From DATGZX01 sp035296965 (GTDB lineage Bacteria; Planctomycetota; Planctomycetia; Gemmatales; Gemmataceae), in NCBI GenBank assembly GCA_035296965.1, contig DATGZX010000314.1, positions 1 to 49,286 on the forward strand: a stretch of DNA of 49,286 nt, in the 5' to 3' direction. How positions within the stretch are numbered: the stretch's first letter is position 1; each line of letters opens with the position of its first letter. Below are positions 9,305-17,944 of this stretch, one piece after another. Position numbers and translations under genes: made by a program. The notes under the pieces are model-generated. The model made no database searches. It saw only the letters and a list, made by a program, of their open reading frames with translations, and was not told the origin of the DNA.

Positions 9305-10651
9305 ATGACCCGCGAATTGACAGCTTCGGCAACACTTGCAGAACAACTTCATTCCCGCTTGGAACTACACACCGCACGCATCTGCGTCGTCGGCCTGGGT
9401 TATGTTGGACTGCCGCTGGCCGAGACGTTTGCGTGGGGTGGCTACCCCGTCGTCGGTTTTGACATCGATCAAGAGAAAGTTAAAAAACTCAAGACGGGGC
9501 AGAGCTACATCGGACACATCTCCTCCGAGCGGATTGCGGAGTTGGTGGGCACCGGCAGGTTCGAGGTGACTTCCGACCCCGGCTGTTTTGCCGATGTCGA
9601 TGTCATCATCATTTGCGTACCAACGCCGTTGACGGAAGCCCGCGAACCAGACCTCTCTTACATTACCGGCACCGGTCAAGCCATCAGTAAGCGTCTGCGC
9701 CCGGGCCAGCTTGTCGTGCTCGAAAGCACTACGTACCCGGGAACGACGGAGGAATTGCTGCGGCCGATTCTCGAGGAGTCCGGACTCCGCGCGGGCCGCG
9801 ATTTCTTCCTTGCGTTCAGCCCCGAGCGCGAGGATCCGGGCAATCTTAATTTCTCCACGCGAACCATTCCCAAAGTGGTCGGCGGCATTGATGCCACCAG
9901 CGGCAAACTGGGCGTAGCGCTCTATGAACCGATTGTCAGCGGCGTCGTCCCGGTTTCGAGCACGCAGGTGGCCGAGGCCGCCAAGATCCTGGAAAACACC
10001 TACCGCGCAGTAAATATCGCGCTCGTGAACGAGCTAAAGGTGATTTTCGCGGCGATGGGCGTGGATATTTGGGAGGTTATCGCAGCGGCCAAAACCAAGC
10101 CTTTCGGCTTCCAGGCGTTTTACCCCGGCCCGGGTCTTGGCGGCCACTGCATTCCCATCGATCCGTTTTACCTGACCTGGGCAGCGCGCAAGGCCGGCAT
10201 CAACACCAAGTTCATTGAACTCGCTGGTGAAATCAACGCGGCCATGCCCGAATACGTCGTCAACCGGATTGCCTCGGCCCTCAACGACGACGGCAAACCC
10301 ATCAAGGGCAGCCGAATCTGCGTCCTGGGCGTTGCCTACAAAAAAAACGTGGACGATCCTCGGGAATCGCCGGCGTTCACGATCCTCGAGATGCTCAAGC
10401 GGCGCGGCGCCTACGTCTCCTACAACGACCCGCTCATTCCTTCGCTGCCGCGCATGCGCCATCATTCGATTCGCCTGGACAGCGAAGCGCTCACGGAGGA
10501 GTTCCTGGCTGCGCTGGATTGCGTGGTCATCGTCACCGATCATTCCGCGTACAACTATGAATGGATTGTTCGCCACGCTCCCCTGGTTGTCGATACGCGC
10601 AATGCAACCGCCGGCCTCTCACCCGCGAAAGGCCGGATCGTCAAAGCCTGA
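9305..10651 (+). CDS. UDP-N-acetylhexosamine 6-dehydrogenase (WbpA-type nucleotide-sugar dehydrogenase)
   Basis: A 448-aa cytoplasmic enzyme of the UDP-glucose/GDP-mannose dehydrogenase family. The NAD-binding Rossmann motif is VVGLGYVGLPLAE (about residues 29-41). ESTTYPGTTEE, FSPEREDPGN, ENTYRAVNIALVNELK and the catalytic block GLGGHCIPIDPFYLTW follow, with the nucleophile at C282. The wording of these blocks matches the WbpA / UDP-GlcNAc 6-dehydrogenase branch better than UDP-glucose dehydrogenase. The reaction would be a two-step NAD-dependent oxidation of C6 giving UDP-HexNAc-uronic acid for polymer synthesis. It is the first gene after the sigma-54 candidate promoter. GlmS and an epimerase follow, a logical set for making acidic amino-sugar donors. 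The exact substrate cannot be fixed from sequence alone. Confidence 0.92.
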   Translation: MTRELTASATLAEQLHSRLELHTARICVVGLGYVGLPLAETFAWGGYPVVGFDIDQEKVKKLKTGQSYIGHISSERIAELVGTGRFEVTSDPGCFADVDVIIICVPTPLTEAREPDLSYITGTGQAISKRLRPGQLVVLESTTYPGTTEELLRPILEESGLRAGRDFFLAFSPEREDPGNLNFSTRTIPKVVGGIDATSGKLGVALYEPIVSGVVPVSSTQVAEAAKILENTYRAVNIALVNELKVIFAAMGVDIWEVIAAAKTKPFGFQAFYPGPGLGGHCIPIDPFYLTWAARKAGINTKFIELAGEINAAMPEYVVNRIASALNDDGKPIKGSRICVLGVAYKKNVDDPRESPAFTILEMLKRRGAYVSYNDPLIPSLPRMRHHSIRLDSEALTEEFLAALDCVVIVTDHSAYNYEWIVRHAPLVVDTRNATAGLSPAKGRIVKA

Positions 10652-10811
10652 ACAGGACGTAGACGGAGTCGCTTCGCCGGCAGTACATGGCAGTATCGTT
10701 TGGCCCGTCAGTGACAATCTTTTGCCGTTTGTTCGTTCAGTTTGCGGCGTGTCTCCCTGAAGCCAACCAAGGCTCGCAACTTGCATCCGGTGTAATGGGA
10801 GGGACTGGTTC

Positions 10812-12641
10812 ATGTGTGGAATCGTGGGATATGTCGGTCACCGCGAAGCCGAGCCCATTTTGATCGAAGGCTTGCGACGTCTGGAGTATCGAGGCTACGA
10901 CAGCGCAGGCCTGGCTACGGTGACGGGGGCGTGCCTGCATTTGCGCAAACGCGCCGGCCGCATTGCAAATCTGGCCCGTCATTTGCGTGACCGGCCGATT
11001 CCCGGCTGTCACGGCATCAGTCACACGCGCTGGGCCACGCACGGGCCTGCCACCGACGCCAATGCACATCCGCACGTGGGCGGCGACAACCAAGTCGCCA
11101 TCGTCCACAACGGCGTCATCGAGAACTATGCAAGCGTCAAACGGCAGCTCCAGCAAGAGGGCATCGTCTTTCACAGCGACACCGACACCGAGGTCATTGC
11201 TCAGCTCATCGCCTACCACCTGAACGGCGACCTCGTAGAAGCGGTGCGCAAAGCCCTCGCGGCGCTCAAAGGGACCTACGGGTTGGCCGTCATCAGTCCA
11301 CTTAGCCCCGATCTCATTGTCGGGGCACGCCAGGGAAGCCCCTTGGTACTTGGCATCGGCGAAGGCGAACACTTCCTCGCGAGCGATCCGATGGCCCTGA
11401 TGGACCAAACGGAAAAAGTGGTATACCTGCAAGACCACCAGATGTGCGTGATCACCAAAGATTCCTGGCACATCCTCGATAGCGATCAGGCTCGCGTAGA
11501 TGCCAGCGTGCACCAGATCGACTGGGACCCGGGTGATGCCGACAAGGGTGCTTTCGAGCACCACATGCTCAAAGAAATTTACGAGCAACCCGAGGCGGTT
11601 GAAAACGCCATGCGCGGCCGGTTGTCCGACCCCGATGCCAGCGCTCATTTCGGCGGACTCAATCTCGACAGCCGGCAATTGCGCCGCGCCGAACGTCTCA
11701 TCCTGACGGCTTGCGGCACCAGCTACCACGCGGCACTGGTCGGCGAGTATCTGTTCGAGGAACTTGCACGCATCCCGGTCGAGGTCGAGTACGCCAGCGA
11801 GTTCCGCTACCGCAATCCGCCTATCGAGCGCAATACTATCGTCCTGGCCATCACCCAGTCGGGCGAGACAGCAGACACGCTGGCGGCGCTGCGCGAATCC
11901 AAGCGCAAAGGGCATCCGACGCTGGCCCTGTGCAACGTCGTCGGCAGCAGCATTGCCCGCGAATGCGACGGCGGCGTCTACCTGCATGCCGGTCCTGAGA
12001 TCGGCGTCGCCAGCACCAAGGCGTTCACGGCCCAGGTCACAGTGCTGACGCTCCTCGCCCTTTACCTGGGCCGCATGCGCCATCTCTCCAGCGTGCAAGG
12101 AGCCAGGATACTGGACGAATTGCGCGCCATTCCCGACACCATCCGCAGGACAATCGAAGACTGCCATGATGAAGTTCGGCGTATCGCCGAGCGCTATTCC
12201 TCGGTCCGCAACGTGCTCTACCTGGGCCGCCAGTACCTTTACCCCGTGGCTCTGGAAGGCGCGCTCAAATTGAAAGAAATCAGCTACATCCACGCCGAGG
12301 GCTACCCGGCCGCAGAGATGAAGCACGGCCCGATCGCACTGGTGGAGAAGGATACGCCGTCGGTCTTCCTCATCCCGCGCGGCGCGGTGTTCGACAAGGT
12401 CATGAGCAATCTCGAAGAGATCAAGGCCCGGGGAGGGCCGGTCATCGCCATCGCCAGCGCGGGGGACGACGAAGTGGAAGCACGCGCGGACGAGGTGATC
12501 ACGATCCCAGACGTGCCCGAATACTTGCAGCCTCTGGTGGCTGTCGTCCCCTTGCAGCTTCTCGCGTACCACATCGCGCTCCTTCGCGGCTGCGACGTCG
12601 ATAAGCCTCGCAACCTCGCCAAGAGCGTTACGGTAGAGTAA
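10812..12641 (+). CDS. glmS: Glutamine--fructose-6-phosphate aminotransferase (isomerizing)
   Basis: A 609-aa protein of full family length. It begins MCGIVGYVGH, with the N-terminal cysteine (C2, after Met removal) that attacks glutamine, and contains RLEYRGYDSAG, HTRWATHGPAT and HNGVIENY of the class II glutaminase domain. Two SIS domains follow (TACGTSYHAALVGEYLFE, ITQSGETADTLAAL, GPEIGVASTKAFTAQ, GRQYLYPVALEGALKLKEISY, HAEGYPAAEMKHGPIAL). The C terminus DKPRNLAKSVTVE is the signature end of GlmS. It converts fructose-6-phosphate and glutamine to glucosamine-6-phosphate, the entry to UDP-GlcNAc. Its place between the dehydrogenase and the epimerase suggests it feeds the polysaccharide as well as peptidoglycan. 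The 160-bp upstream gap has no ribozyme-like element that I could recognise. Confidence 0.97.
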   Translation: MCGIVGYVGHREAEPILIEGLRRLEYRGYDSAGLATVTGACLHLRKRAGRIANLARHLRDRPIPGCHGISHTRWATHGPATDANAHPHVGGDNQVAIVHNGVIENYASVKRQLQQEGIVFHSDTDTEVIAQLIAYHLNGDLVEAVRKALAALKGTYGLAVISPLSPDLIVGARQGSPLVLGIGEGEHFLASDPMALMDQTEKVVYLQDHQMCVITKDSWHILDSDQARVDASVHQIDWDPGDADKGAFEHHMLKEIYEQPEAVENAMRGRLSDPDASAHFGGLNLDSRQLRRAERLILTACGTSYHAALVGEYLFEELARIPVEVEYASEFRYRNPPIERNTIVLAITQSGETADTLAALRESKRKGHPTLALCNVVGSSIARECDGGVYLHAGPEIGVASTKAFTAQVTVLTLLALYLGRMRHLSSVQGARILDELRAIPDTIRRTIEDCHDEVRRIAERYSSVRNVLYLGRQYLYPVALEGALKLKEISYIHAEGYPAAEMKHGPIALVEKDTPSVFLIPRGAVFDKVMSNLEEIKARGGPVIAIASAGDDEVEARADEVITIPDVPEYLQPLVAVVPLQLLAYHIALLRGCDVDKPRNLAKSVTVE

Positions 12642-12768
12642 CTGCTCGCCCGTTTTGCCCGCGGCAAATACAGGGGCCGCGGCTGTAACCAAGACATCCG
12701 CAACGGCGTTGGCTGCTCAAAGACCCTCTGCTCGTCGGTGCCCTCTCTCTCGATTGCTGAGGCGCTCC

Positions 12769-13746
12769 ATGACAGTATCTCTTGTCACCGGGGGAGCCGG
12801 GTTTATCGGCTCGCATCTGGTCGATGCCTTGCTCGCGCGCGGAAACGTGGTTCGCGTCTTCGACAACTTTTCCACCGGCGCCCTTTCCAACCTGACGCAC
12901 GTGCGCAGCAAAGTGGAGCTGATCCACGGCGACGTTGCCGATCTCGACGCGGTCAGGAAAGCAAGCAAGAACGTTGAGTTTGTTTTCCATGAGGCCGCCC
13001 TGCCTTCCGTTCAGCAGAGTGTGGTCGATCCTCTGGCCACGCATCACGTCTGCGCCACCGGTGTCCTGCACGTACTCACTGCAGCACGTGAAGCACGTGT
13101 CCGGCGCGTCATCTGCGGGGCGAGCGCCGCGGTTTACGGCGACGGCCAATCGTCGCCGCGCCGGGAAAGCGAGACGCTGCAGCCGCTCTCGCCGTATGCG
13201 GTGGCCCAGCTAGCTGGGGAACACTACTGTGTTGCCTTCGGCCACGTCTACGGCCTGGAGACCGTCCGGCTCCGCTACTTCAATGTCTTTGGTCCACGCC
13301 AGCAGGCCGGCAATCCATACTCCGCGGTCGTGCCGCTTTTCCTGGAAGCAATTCGCGCCGGGCAAAGGCCGGTGATATTTGGCGATGGCTTGCAGTCGCG
13401 TGATTTCACCTTCGTGGACGACATCGTGCAGGCCAACATCCTGGCGGCCGACGCGCCGCGCGTCGCCGGCCGAGTGTATAATGTCGGCAGCGGCCGCGGA
13501 ACCACGTTGCTCGAATTGGCGGATGAAATCAACGCCATTCTGGGCACCGAAATCCGGCCCATTCATATGCCTCCTCGTCCTGGAGACATCCGGCATAGTG
13601 TCGCCGACATTACGCGGGCTCAGGCCGATCTCGGATACTGCCCCTGCACCAAGCTGCACACCAGTCTCCGCCGATGCATCGACGCCGTCACGGCAGCGCA
13701 GGTACGACCGAAATTCGTCCGCAAGACGGTCCAGCGGATCCATTAA
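12769..13746 (+). CDS. NAD-dependent nucleotide-sugar epimerase (extended SDR) with altered YxxxK motif
   Basis: A 325-aa protein from ATG 12769, with GAGGCG six bases upstream. It carries TGGAGFIGSHLVDALL for NAD binding (about residues 7-22), VFDNFSTG, the catalytic serine in GASAAVYGDG (S119), the catalytic tyrosine in SPYAVAQLAGE (Y143), RYFNVFGPRQ, GDGLQSRDFTFVDDIV and YNVGSGRGTTL. It is closest in pattern to WbpP/GalE-type UDP-GlcNAc 4-epimerases. The odd point is residue 147, which is Gln (CAG at 13207-13209) where the family has an almost invariant Lys of YxxxK. All other motifs are intact, so it may be active with altered kinetics or specialised. It lies downstream of glmS in the precursor block. 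Confidence 0.88.
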   Translation: MTVSLVTGGAGFIGSHLVDALLARGNVVRVFDNFSTGALSNLTHVRSKVELIHGDVADLDAVRKASKNVEFVFHEAALPSVQQSVVDPLATHHVCATGVLHVLTAAREARVRRVICGASAAVYGDGQSSPRRESETLQPLSPYAVAQLAGEHYCVAFGHVYGLETVRLRYFNVFGPRQQAGNPYSAVVPLFLEAIRAGQRPVIFGDGLQSRDFTFVDDIVQANILAADAPRVAGRVYNVGSGRGTTLLELADEINAILGTEIRPIHMPPRPGDIRHSVADITRAQADLGYCPCTKLHTSLRRCIDAVTAAQVRPKFVRKTVQRIH

Positions 13747-13794
13747 AGCAATAGCGGCCAGCGTCTCCCCGCCAGCATGAGGAGGAGTTCGAGC

Positions 13795-15777
13795 TTGAGC
13801 GATGACGTGATCTACAGAGTTCGCGAAGCTGCCGCGCATTCAGACCTCGTGCGTGCAGTTGCCTCCATCCGTCGCGACGGTGGGCGCTTCTACGCGCTCG
13901 GCGACGCGCCATTACGCCCTCTTTACCGCGACGAAATCGTCCAACTTGAGCAGCGCGGCAACTTCTGCAATGACTGGTCGCGTGTTCGCGTGGTTGATGG
14001 GTTTGATTGGCGCAAGCTCGCTAACTGCAGTCTTCAGGGCGACGTGTTGATCGGGCGATTTTCGAGTCAGGTGCGCCTCTTCGAGGGGCTCGAACTGCCG
14101 ACCGGTATCTACAACGCGACGCTGGCCAATTGCGTTGTGGCCAACGACGTCTTGATCCGCGACGTCAAGCTGCTCGCCAATTACGTCGTATGCAACGGAG
14201 CCGTCTTGCTGAACTGCGGCGTGATCACGTGCGCGGCCAGAACGACCTTTGGCAACGGCATCTCCTTGCCGATCGGCATCGAATCGGGAGGCCGCGACGT
14301 TGCCGTGTATGCCGAAATCGACCTTGCGGTAGCGACAGCCGTGGCGAAATCCCGTTCGCAGCAGGAGTTCCTGGATGGCTATACTCATGCCGTCGCCGAC
14401 TATGCGGCGCAGGTAACAGCGGACCGTGGAATCATTGCCGCTGGGGCGGTGGTGCGCAGCACCACGACCGTCCGCAATACGTTTCTCGGCGCCCACGCAT
14501 TGCTGGACGGCGCGACATTGATCGCAGACAGCACCGTGCTCAGCAATCCCGACGAGCCAACGCGGATCGAATCGGGCGGCTGTATCTCCGAGGCGATCCT
14601 GCAATGGGGCAGCCGAGTCACGACGATGGCCATCGTCGAACGCTCGGTCCTGCTCGAGCATGCGCACGCCGAGAGTCACGGCAAGGTCGCGAATAGCATT
14701 CTCGGGCCGAATTCAGGAGTCAGCCAAGGAGAAGTGACCGCCTGCCTGATCGGCCCGTTTGTCAGCTTTCACCACCAGGCACTTTTGATCGCGACAGTCT
14801 GGCCCGAGGGTAAGGGAAACGTCGGTCATGGCGCCAACATCGGCTCCAATCACACCTCCAAGACTCCCGATCAGGAGTTTTGGCCGGGCGAGGGCGCGTT
14901 CCTGGGCCTTGGCGTCAACGTCAAATTTCCTGCGGACTTTCGGCGGGCGCCCTATTCCGTCCTCGCCAGCGGCATCACCACGCTGCCCCAAAGGATTGAA
15001 TTCCCGTTCTCCCTGCTGAATGCTCCATCGGCACACTATCCGGGCGTCTCGCCGGCCTATAACGAGCTCATCCCTGCCTGGGTGCTCACCGACAATCTGT
15101 ATGCGGTGAAGCGCAACGAGGGCAAGTACCGGGCACGCAACCATGCCCGCCGGCAGCAATTCGATTTCGAGGTATTCCGGCCGGATATCGCCGATCTCAT
15201 GCGCGACGCCTGCAAACAGCTCGAGGCGGTGAGGCAGATTCAAGAGGTCTACACCGACCGCGACATCCAGGGACTGGGCAAGAATTTCGTGCTCGAATCA
15301 AACCGCCAGCGGGCGCTGACTGTCTACAAGTTTTTCATCCGCTACTATGCGCTGTTGACCTTGAAAAATCAGGTACAAACACTGCGCGCGACCGGAGGAG
15401 AGGAAAGGCTCTGTCAACTCCTCGCTACGCCAAGCTCGGAGCCACGTTGGGAGCACGCACGACGAATCCTGAGCGAAGAACTGGACGTGAACGATATTGC
15501 CGCCGGCCTACAGCAACTGTACGAGACGCTGGAGCAAATCGCTCACGACGTCGAACGCTCCAAGGCCAAGGACGACGAGCGCGGCCCACGCATCATCGAG
15601 GACTACAGTGACGTTCACGTGGCGGCGGCTCAAGACTCGTTCGTGCGTCAGACCTGGGAAGAGACGCGTCGCCTGCAGCGGGAGATCGCCGAGACGCTCG
15701 AATGGCTGGCAAAATGGCGCGCTTCGCAACGCGTGCAAACCTGCGCACAGACAGGAGTGGAGAGAATGATCGCTTGA
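13795..15777 (+). CDS. DUF4954-like left-handed beta-helix protein
   Basis: About 660 aa, most likely starting at TTG 13795: the strong Shine-Dalgarno GGAGGAG (13781-13787) lies seven bases before it, while ATG 13777 sits upstream of that site. The first ~300 residues after the N-terminal region have many short hexapeptide-like turns (VLIGRFSSQVRL, NCVVANDVLIRDVKLL, NGAVLLNCGVITCAA, SILGPNSGVSQGEVTACLIG). These indicate a left-handed beta-helix like those of sugar-nucleotide acyl- and nucleotidyltransferases. The NVGHGANIGSNHTSK and FLGLGVNVKFPADF blocks resemble the DUF4954 family known mainly from Bacteroidetes. The C-terminal ~200 residues are helical. A role in making or acylating a nucleotide sugar is inferred from fold and from its place after glmS and the epimerase; no function is established. 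Confidence 0.72.
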   Translation: MSDDVIYRVREAAAHSDLVRAVASIRRDGGRFYALGDAPLRPLYRDEIVQLEQRGNFCNDWSRVRVVDGFDWRKLANCSLQGDVLIGRFSSQVRLFEGLELPTGIYNATLANCVVANDVLIRDVKLLANYVVCNGAVLLNCGVITCAARTTFGNGISLPIGIESGGRDVAVYAEIDLAVATAVAKSRSQQEFLDGYTHAVADYAAQVTADRGIIAAGAVVRSTTTVRNTFLGAHALLDGATLIADSTVLSNPDEPTRIESGGCISEAILQWGSRVTTMAIVERSVLLEHAHAESHGKVANSILGPNSGVSQGEVTACLIGPFVSFHHQALLIATVWPEGKGNVGHGANIGSNHTSKTPDQEFWPGEGAFLGLGVNVKFPADFRRAPYSVLASGITTLPQRIEFPFSLLNAPSAHYPGVSPAYNELIPAWVLTDNLYAVKRNEGKYRARNHARRQQFDFEVFRPDIADLMRDACKQLEAVRQIQEVYTDRDIQGLGKNFVLESNRQRALTVYKFFIRYYALLTLKNQVQTLRATGGEERLCQLLATPSSEPRWEHARRILSEELDVNDIAAGLQQLYETLEQIAHDVERSKAKDDERGPRIIEDYSDVHVAAAQDSFVRQTWEETRRLQREIAETLEWLAKWRASQRVQTCAQTGVERMIA

Positions 15778-15819
15778 TAACGCGCGCCAAGGCACCATCC
15801 CCTATTGATATCGTGATAC

Positions 15820-15845
15820 AAAAGGCCGGCATTTGCCGGCCTTTT
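15820..15845 (+). terminator. Rho-independent terminator after the precursor block
   Basis: AAAAGGCCGGC (15820-15830), a four-base loop ATTT, and GCCGGCCTTTT (15835-15845) form a perfect 11-bp stem ending in T residues, 43 bases after the stop of the DUF4954-like gene. The flanking A-run makes it potentially bidirectional. Confidence 0.85.
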
Positions 15846-16004
15846 GCGTTTCCGCCCTCTCACCCATCTTGCCTGGCCTGTCCCACAGTGACCAAATCTC
15901 CTCTTTCCGCCGAGTCCCCCAGCACCTTGACCACTCGTCCTTGATCTTGCTCATCTTCACCAGGGCAGCTATAGGGAAAGCCCTCTACGTTCTGGGGAAA
16001 TTCC

Positions 16005-17027
16005 ATGCCCGTCAACGTGCCGCTAATCTCCGTGGTCATACCCGTCTTGAATGAAGCCGACTGCCTCAGCAAGCTGTACGAAGAATTGCGCCTTGTTTGC
16101 GATCCTCTTCCTTACGATTTTGAATTCCTGTTCGTCGATGATGGCAGCACGGATCAGACCGGAGAGATGCTTGCTGGATTGCGGCAGGGCGATGAACGGA
16201 TTTGCTACCTCTTGCTGTCACGGAACTTCGGCCATCAGGCCGCGCTTAGCGCCGGTCTGAACCACGCCGACGGCGACGCCGTGATCATGATGGACGGCGA
16301 CCTTCAGCACCCGCCGCAGCTGATTCCGAATCTCCTGGAATGCTGGCGCAATGGCTACGACGTGGTCAACACGCTGCGCATCGAGACAGAGGGAATTCAT
16401 CCCTTCAAACGATTGAGCTCGAGCTTGTTCTATCGCGTCTTCAACTGGGCCGCGAATATTTCCCTGAAGCCAGGTAGTGCCGACTTTCGCTTGCTCGCGC
16501 GCGTGGTGGTGAACGTGCTTAACGAATTGCCCGAACGCCATCGCTTTTTGCGAGGCTTGATCCCCTGGATGGGATTCCGGCAAACTGTGGTGGAATTCAC
16601 CGCGCCCTGCCGCTGGGCGGGACGATCCAAGTACAACTTTCTGCGCAGCTTTCGCTTCGCTCTCGACGGTATCACGGCTTTCAGTTTTTACCCGCTACGC
16701 CGGCTGACGATCCTGGGATGGCTCATTACGCTAGCGAGCCTGCTCTATGGCGTCTACGCACTGACGGCGCACCTCCTCGGCCGCGACACCGTGCCGGGTT
16801 GGACCTCCCTGCTGCTTTGCATCCTGTTCTTCGGCGGCTGCCAGCTGCTCGTGGCGGGAGTGCTCGGTGAATACATTGGCCGCATCCTCGAACAGGTGAA
16901 GGGCCGACCGCTCTACATTTCGCGGGCGAGCGCAGGGCTTTCCTCTGTGAACCGAGGCCGGAGCGAGCCGCCCAGCGCCGCTCGCCCATGGCCACCTGTC
17001 ATTCGAGTGGACCGCAAAGCCGAGTGA
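16005..17027 (+). CDS. GtrB/DPM1-like family 2 glycosyltransferase
   Basis: A 340-aa protein. The GT2 domain begins SVVIPVLNEADCL (about residues 9-21), with FLFVDDGSTDQT (about 40-51), SRNFGHQAALSAGLNHADGD and the metal-binding MMDGDLQHPPQLIP. A typical DFRLLARVVVNVLNELPERH segment and RWAGRSKYN follow. Two C-terminal hydrophobic helices (about 238-258 and 268-290) then give GEYIGRILEQVKGRPLYI, the signature tail of polyprenyl-phosphate glycosyltransferases such as GtrB and ArnC. The reaction would transfer a sugar from a nucleotide donor to undecaprenyl phosphate on the cytoplasmic face. The membrane protein two genes downstream could be the GT-C enzyme using that lipid-linked sugar. Confidence 0.92.
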   Translation: MPVNVPLISVVIPVLNEADCLSKLYEELRLVCDPLPYDFEFLFVDDGSTDQTGEMLAGLRQGDERICYLLLSRNFGHQAALSAGLNHADGDAVIMMDGDLQHPPQLIPNLLECWRNGYDVVNTLRIETEGIHPFKRLSSSLFYRVFNWAANISLKPGSADFRLLARVVVNVLNELPERHRFLRGLIPWMGFRQTVVEFTAPCRWAGRSKYNFLRSFRFALDGITAFSFYPLRRLTILGWLITLASLLYGVYALTAHLLGRDTVPGWTSLLLCILFFGGCQLLVAGVLGEYIGRILEQVKGRPLYISRASAGLSSVNRGRSEPPSAARPWPPVIRVDRKAE

Positions 17028-17053
17028 CCCTCTCTCAAGGATTGTGAGGCAGG

Positions 17054-17944
17054 ATGCCAGCAAATCGCGCGCAACGCCGGTGTGTCGCATGTGGCGGCGC
17101 GGAGTCCACACCGCTGTTTCGGAAGCTCGCCCGTTGCACGACCTGCGGCATGGTCTACTTCCCGAAGCGCTGCTCGCGCGAAGAGCTCGAGCAACTTTAT
17201 TCTGAGGACTATTTCCACGGGGCCGAATACTTCGATTACCTCGCTGACCGCGCCGCGCATCGAGCCAACTTCAGGACGCGGATGCGCGTCCTGCACCGCT
17301 GGCTGCCGCGCGGAAAAAAGCTCTTCGAGGTAGGGTGTGCCTATGGCCTGTTCCTCGACCTCGCACGCGAATCCTGGCAGGTCCGCGGCTGCGATATCGC
17401 TGAGCAACCTTGCTGCTACGCCCGCGACAAGCTTGGGCTGCATGTGGATTGGGCAGACTTCGGATCGCTCCCGCTTCGGCCTGGCGACGTGGATGCCTTC
17501 TGCCTGTGGGACGCCATCGAGCACCTGGAAGATCCGGCCCACTACCTTGCCCGCATGGCCGAAATCTTGCCGCGCGGCGGAATTCTGGCACTCACCACGG
17601 GCGACATCGGCAGTTTGCTGGCTCGGATCCAGGGACCTCGGTGGCGGCAGATTCATCCGCCGACACATCTCTGGTATTTTTCGCAAGCCACGTTGCAGCT
17701 CACGCTGGAACGGTTCGGTTTCGAGCAAGTCTGGTCGCGCCACGTCGGCACCTGGCGCGGCCTGGGACAGATCACTTACAGCCTTACGAGCCTCGGCAAG
17801 AGGGAGCCATCCCGACTCCACAGACTCTGCATGTCCTCCGGCCTGGGCACTGGGGCCGTGTGGGTGAATACATTCGATCTCCTGATGGTCATTGCCCGGC
17901 GCCGCGCGGGCTCGGTTTCCTCCGCATTCAAGGAAGTAGCATGA
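17054..17944 (+). CDS. SAM-dependent methyltransferase with N-terminal zinc ribbon
   Basis: A 296-aa protein. Two CxxC pairs near the N terminus (CVACGG and CTTCGM, about residues 10-36) form a small zinc ribbon. YSEDYFHGAEYFDYL and then a class I methyltransferase domain follow: KKLFEVGCAYGLFLDLA (about 90-106) for SAM binding, CDIAEQ, AFCLWDAIEHLEDPAHYLARMAE and LPRGGILALTTGD. This is the Methyltransf_23 pattern found in glycan clusters, often methylating sugars or lipid-linked intermediates. It lies 26 bases after the glycosyltransferase and overlaps the next gene by four bases (ATGA, 17941-17944), so the three genes are one operon. Confidence 0.88.
   Translation: MPANRAQRRCVACGGAESTPLFRKLARCTTCGMVYFPKRCSREELEQLYSEDYFHGAEYFDYLADRAAHRANFRTRMRVLHRWLPRGKKLFEVGCAYGLFLDLARESWQVRGCDIAEQPCCYARDKLGLHVDWADFGSLPLRPGDVDAFCLWDAIEHLEDPAHYLARMAEILPRGGILALTTGDIGSLLARIQGPRWRQIHPPTHLWYFSQATLQLTLERFGFEQVWSRHVGTWRGLGQITYSLTSLGKREPSRLHRLCMSSGLGTGAVWVNTFDLLMVIARRRAGSVSSAFKEVA

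Noticed and set aside
10717..10734. A TGGCAG...TTTGG sigma-54-like sequence before glmS.
   Set aside because: The GG to GC spacing is wrong and the -12 GC is missing.
10737..12692. A 651-codon open frame on the - strand.
   Set aside because: It lies entirely across glmS, which is certain on the + strand. Its translation has no domain; it is a GC-rich antisense shadow.
17410..17940. N-terminal extension of the GT-C-like membrane protein by 177 codons.
   Set aside because: It runs through the methyltransferase gene in another frame and has no similarity to anything. ATG 17941 overlapping the upstream stop is the natural start.
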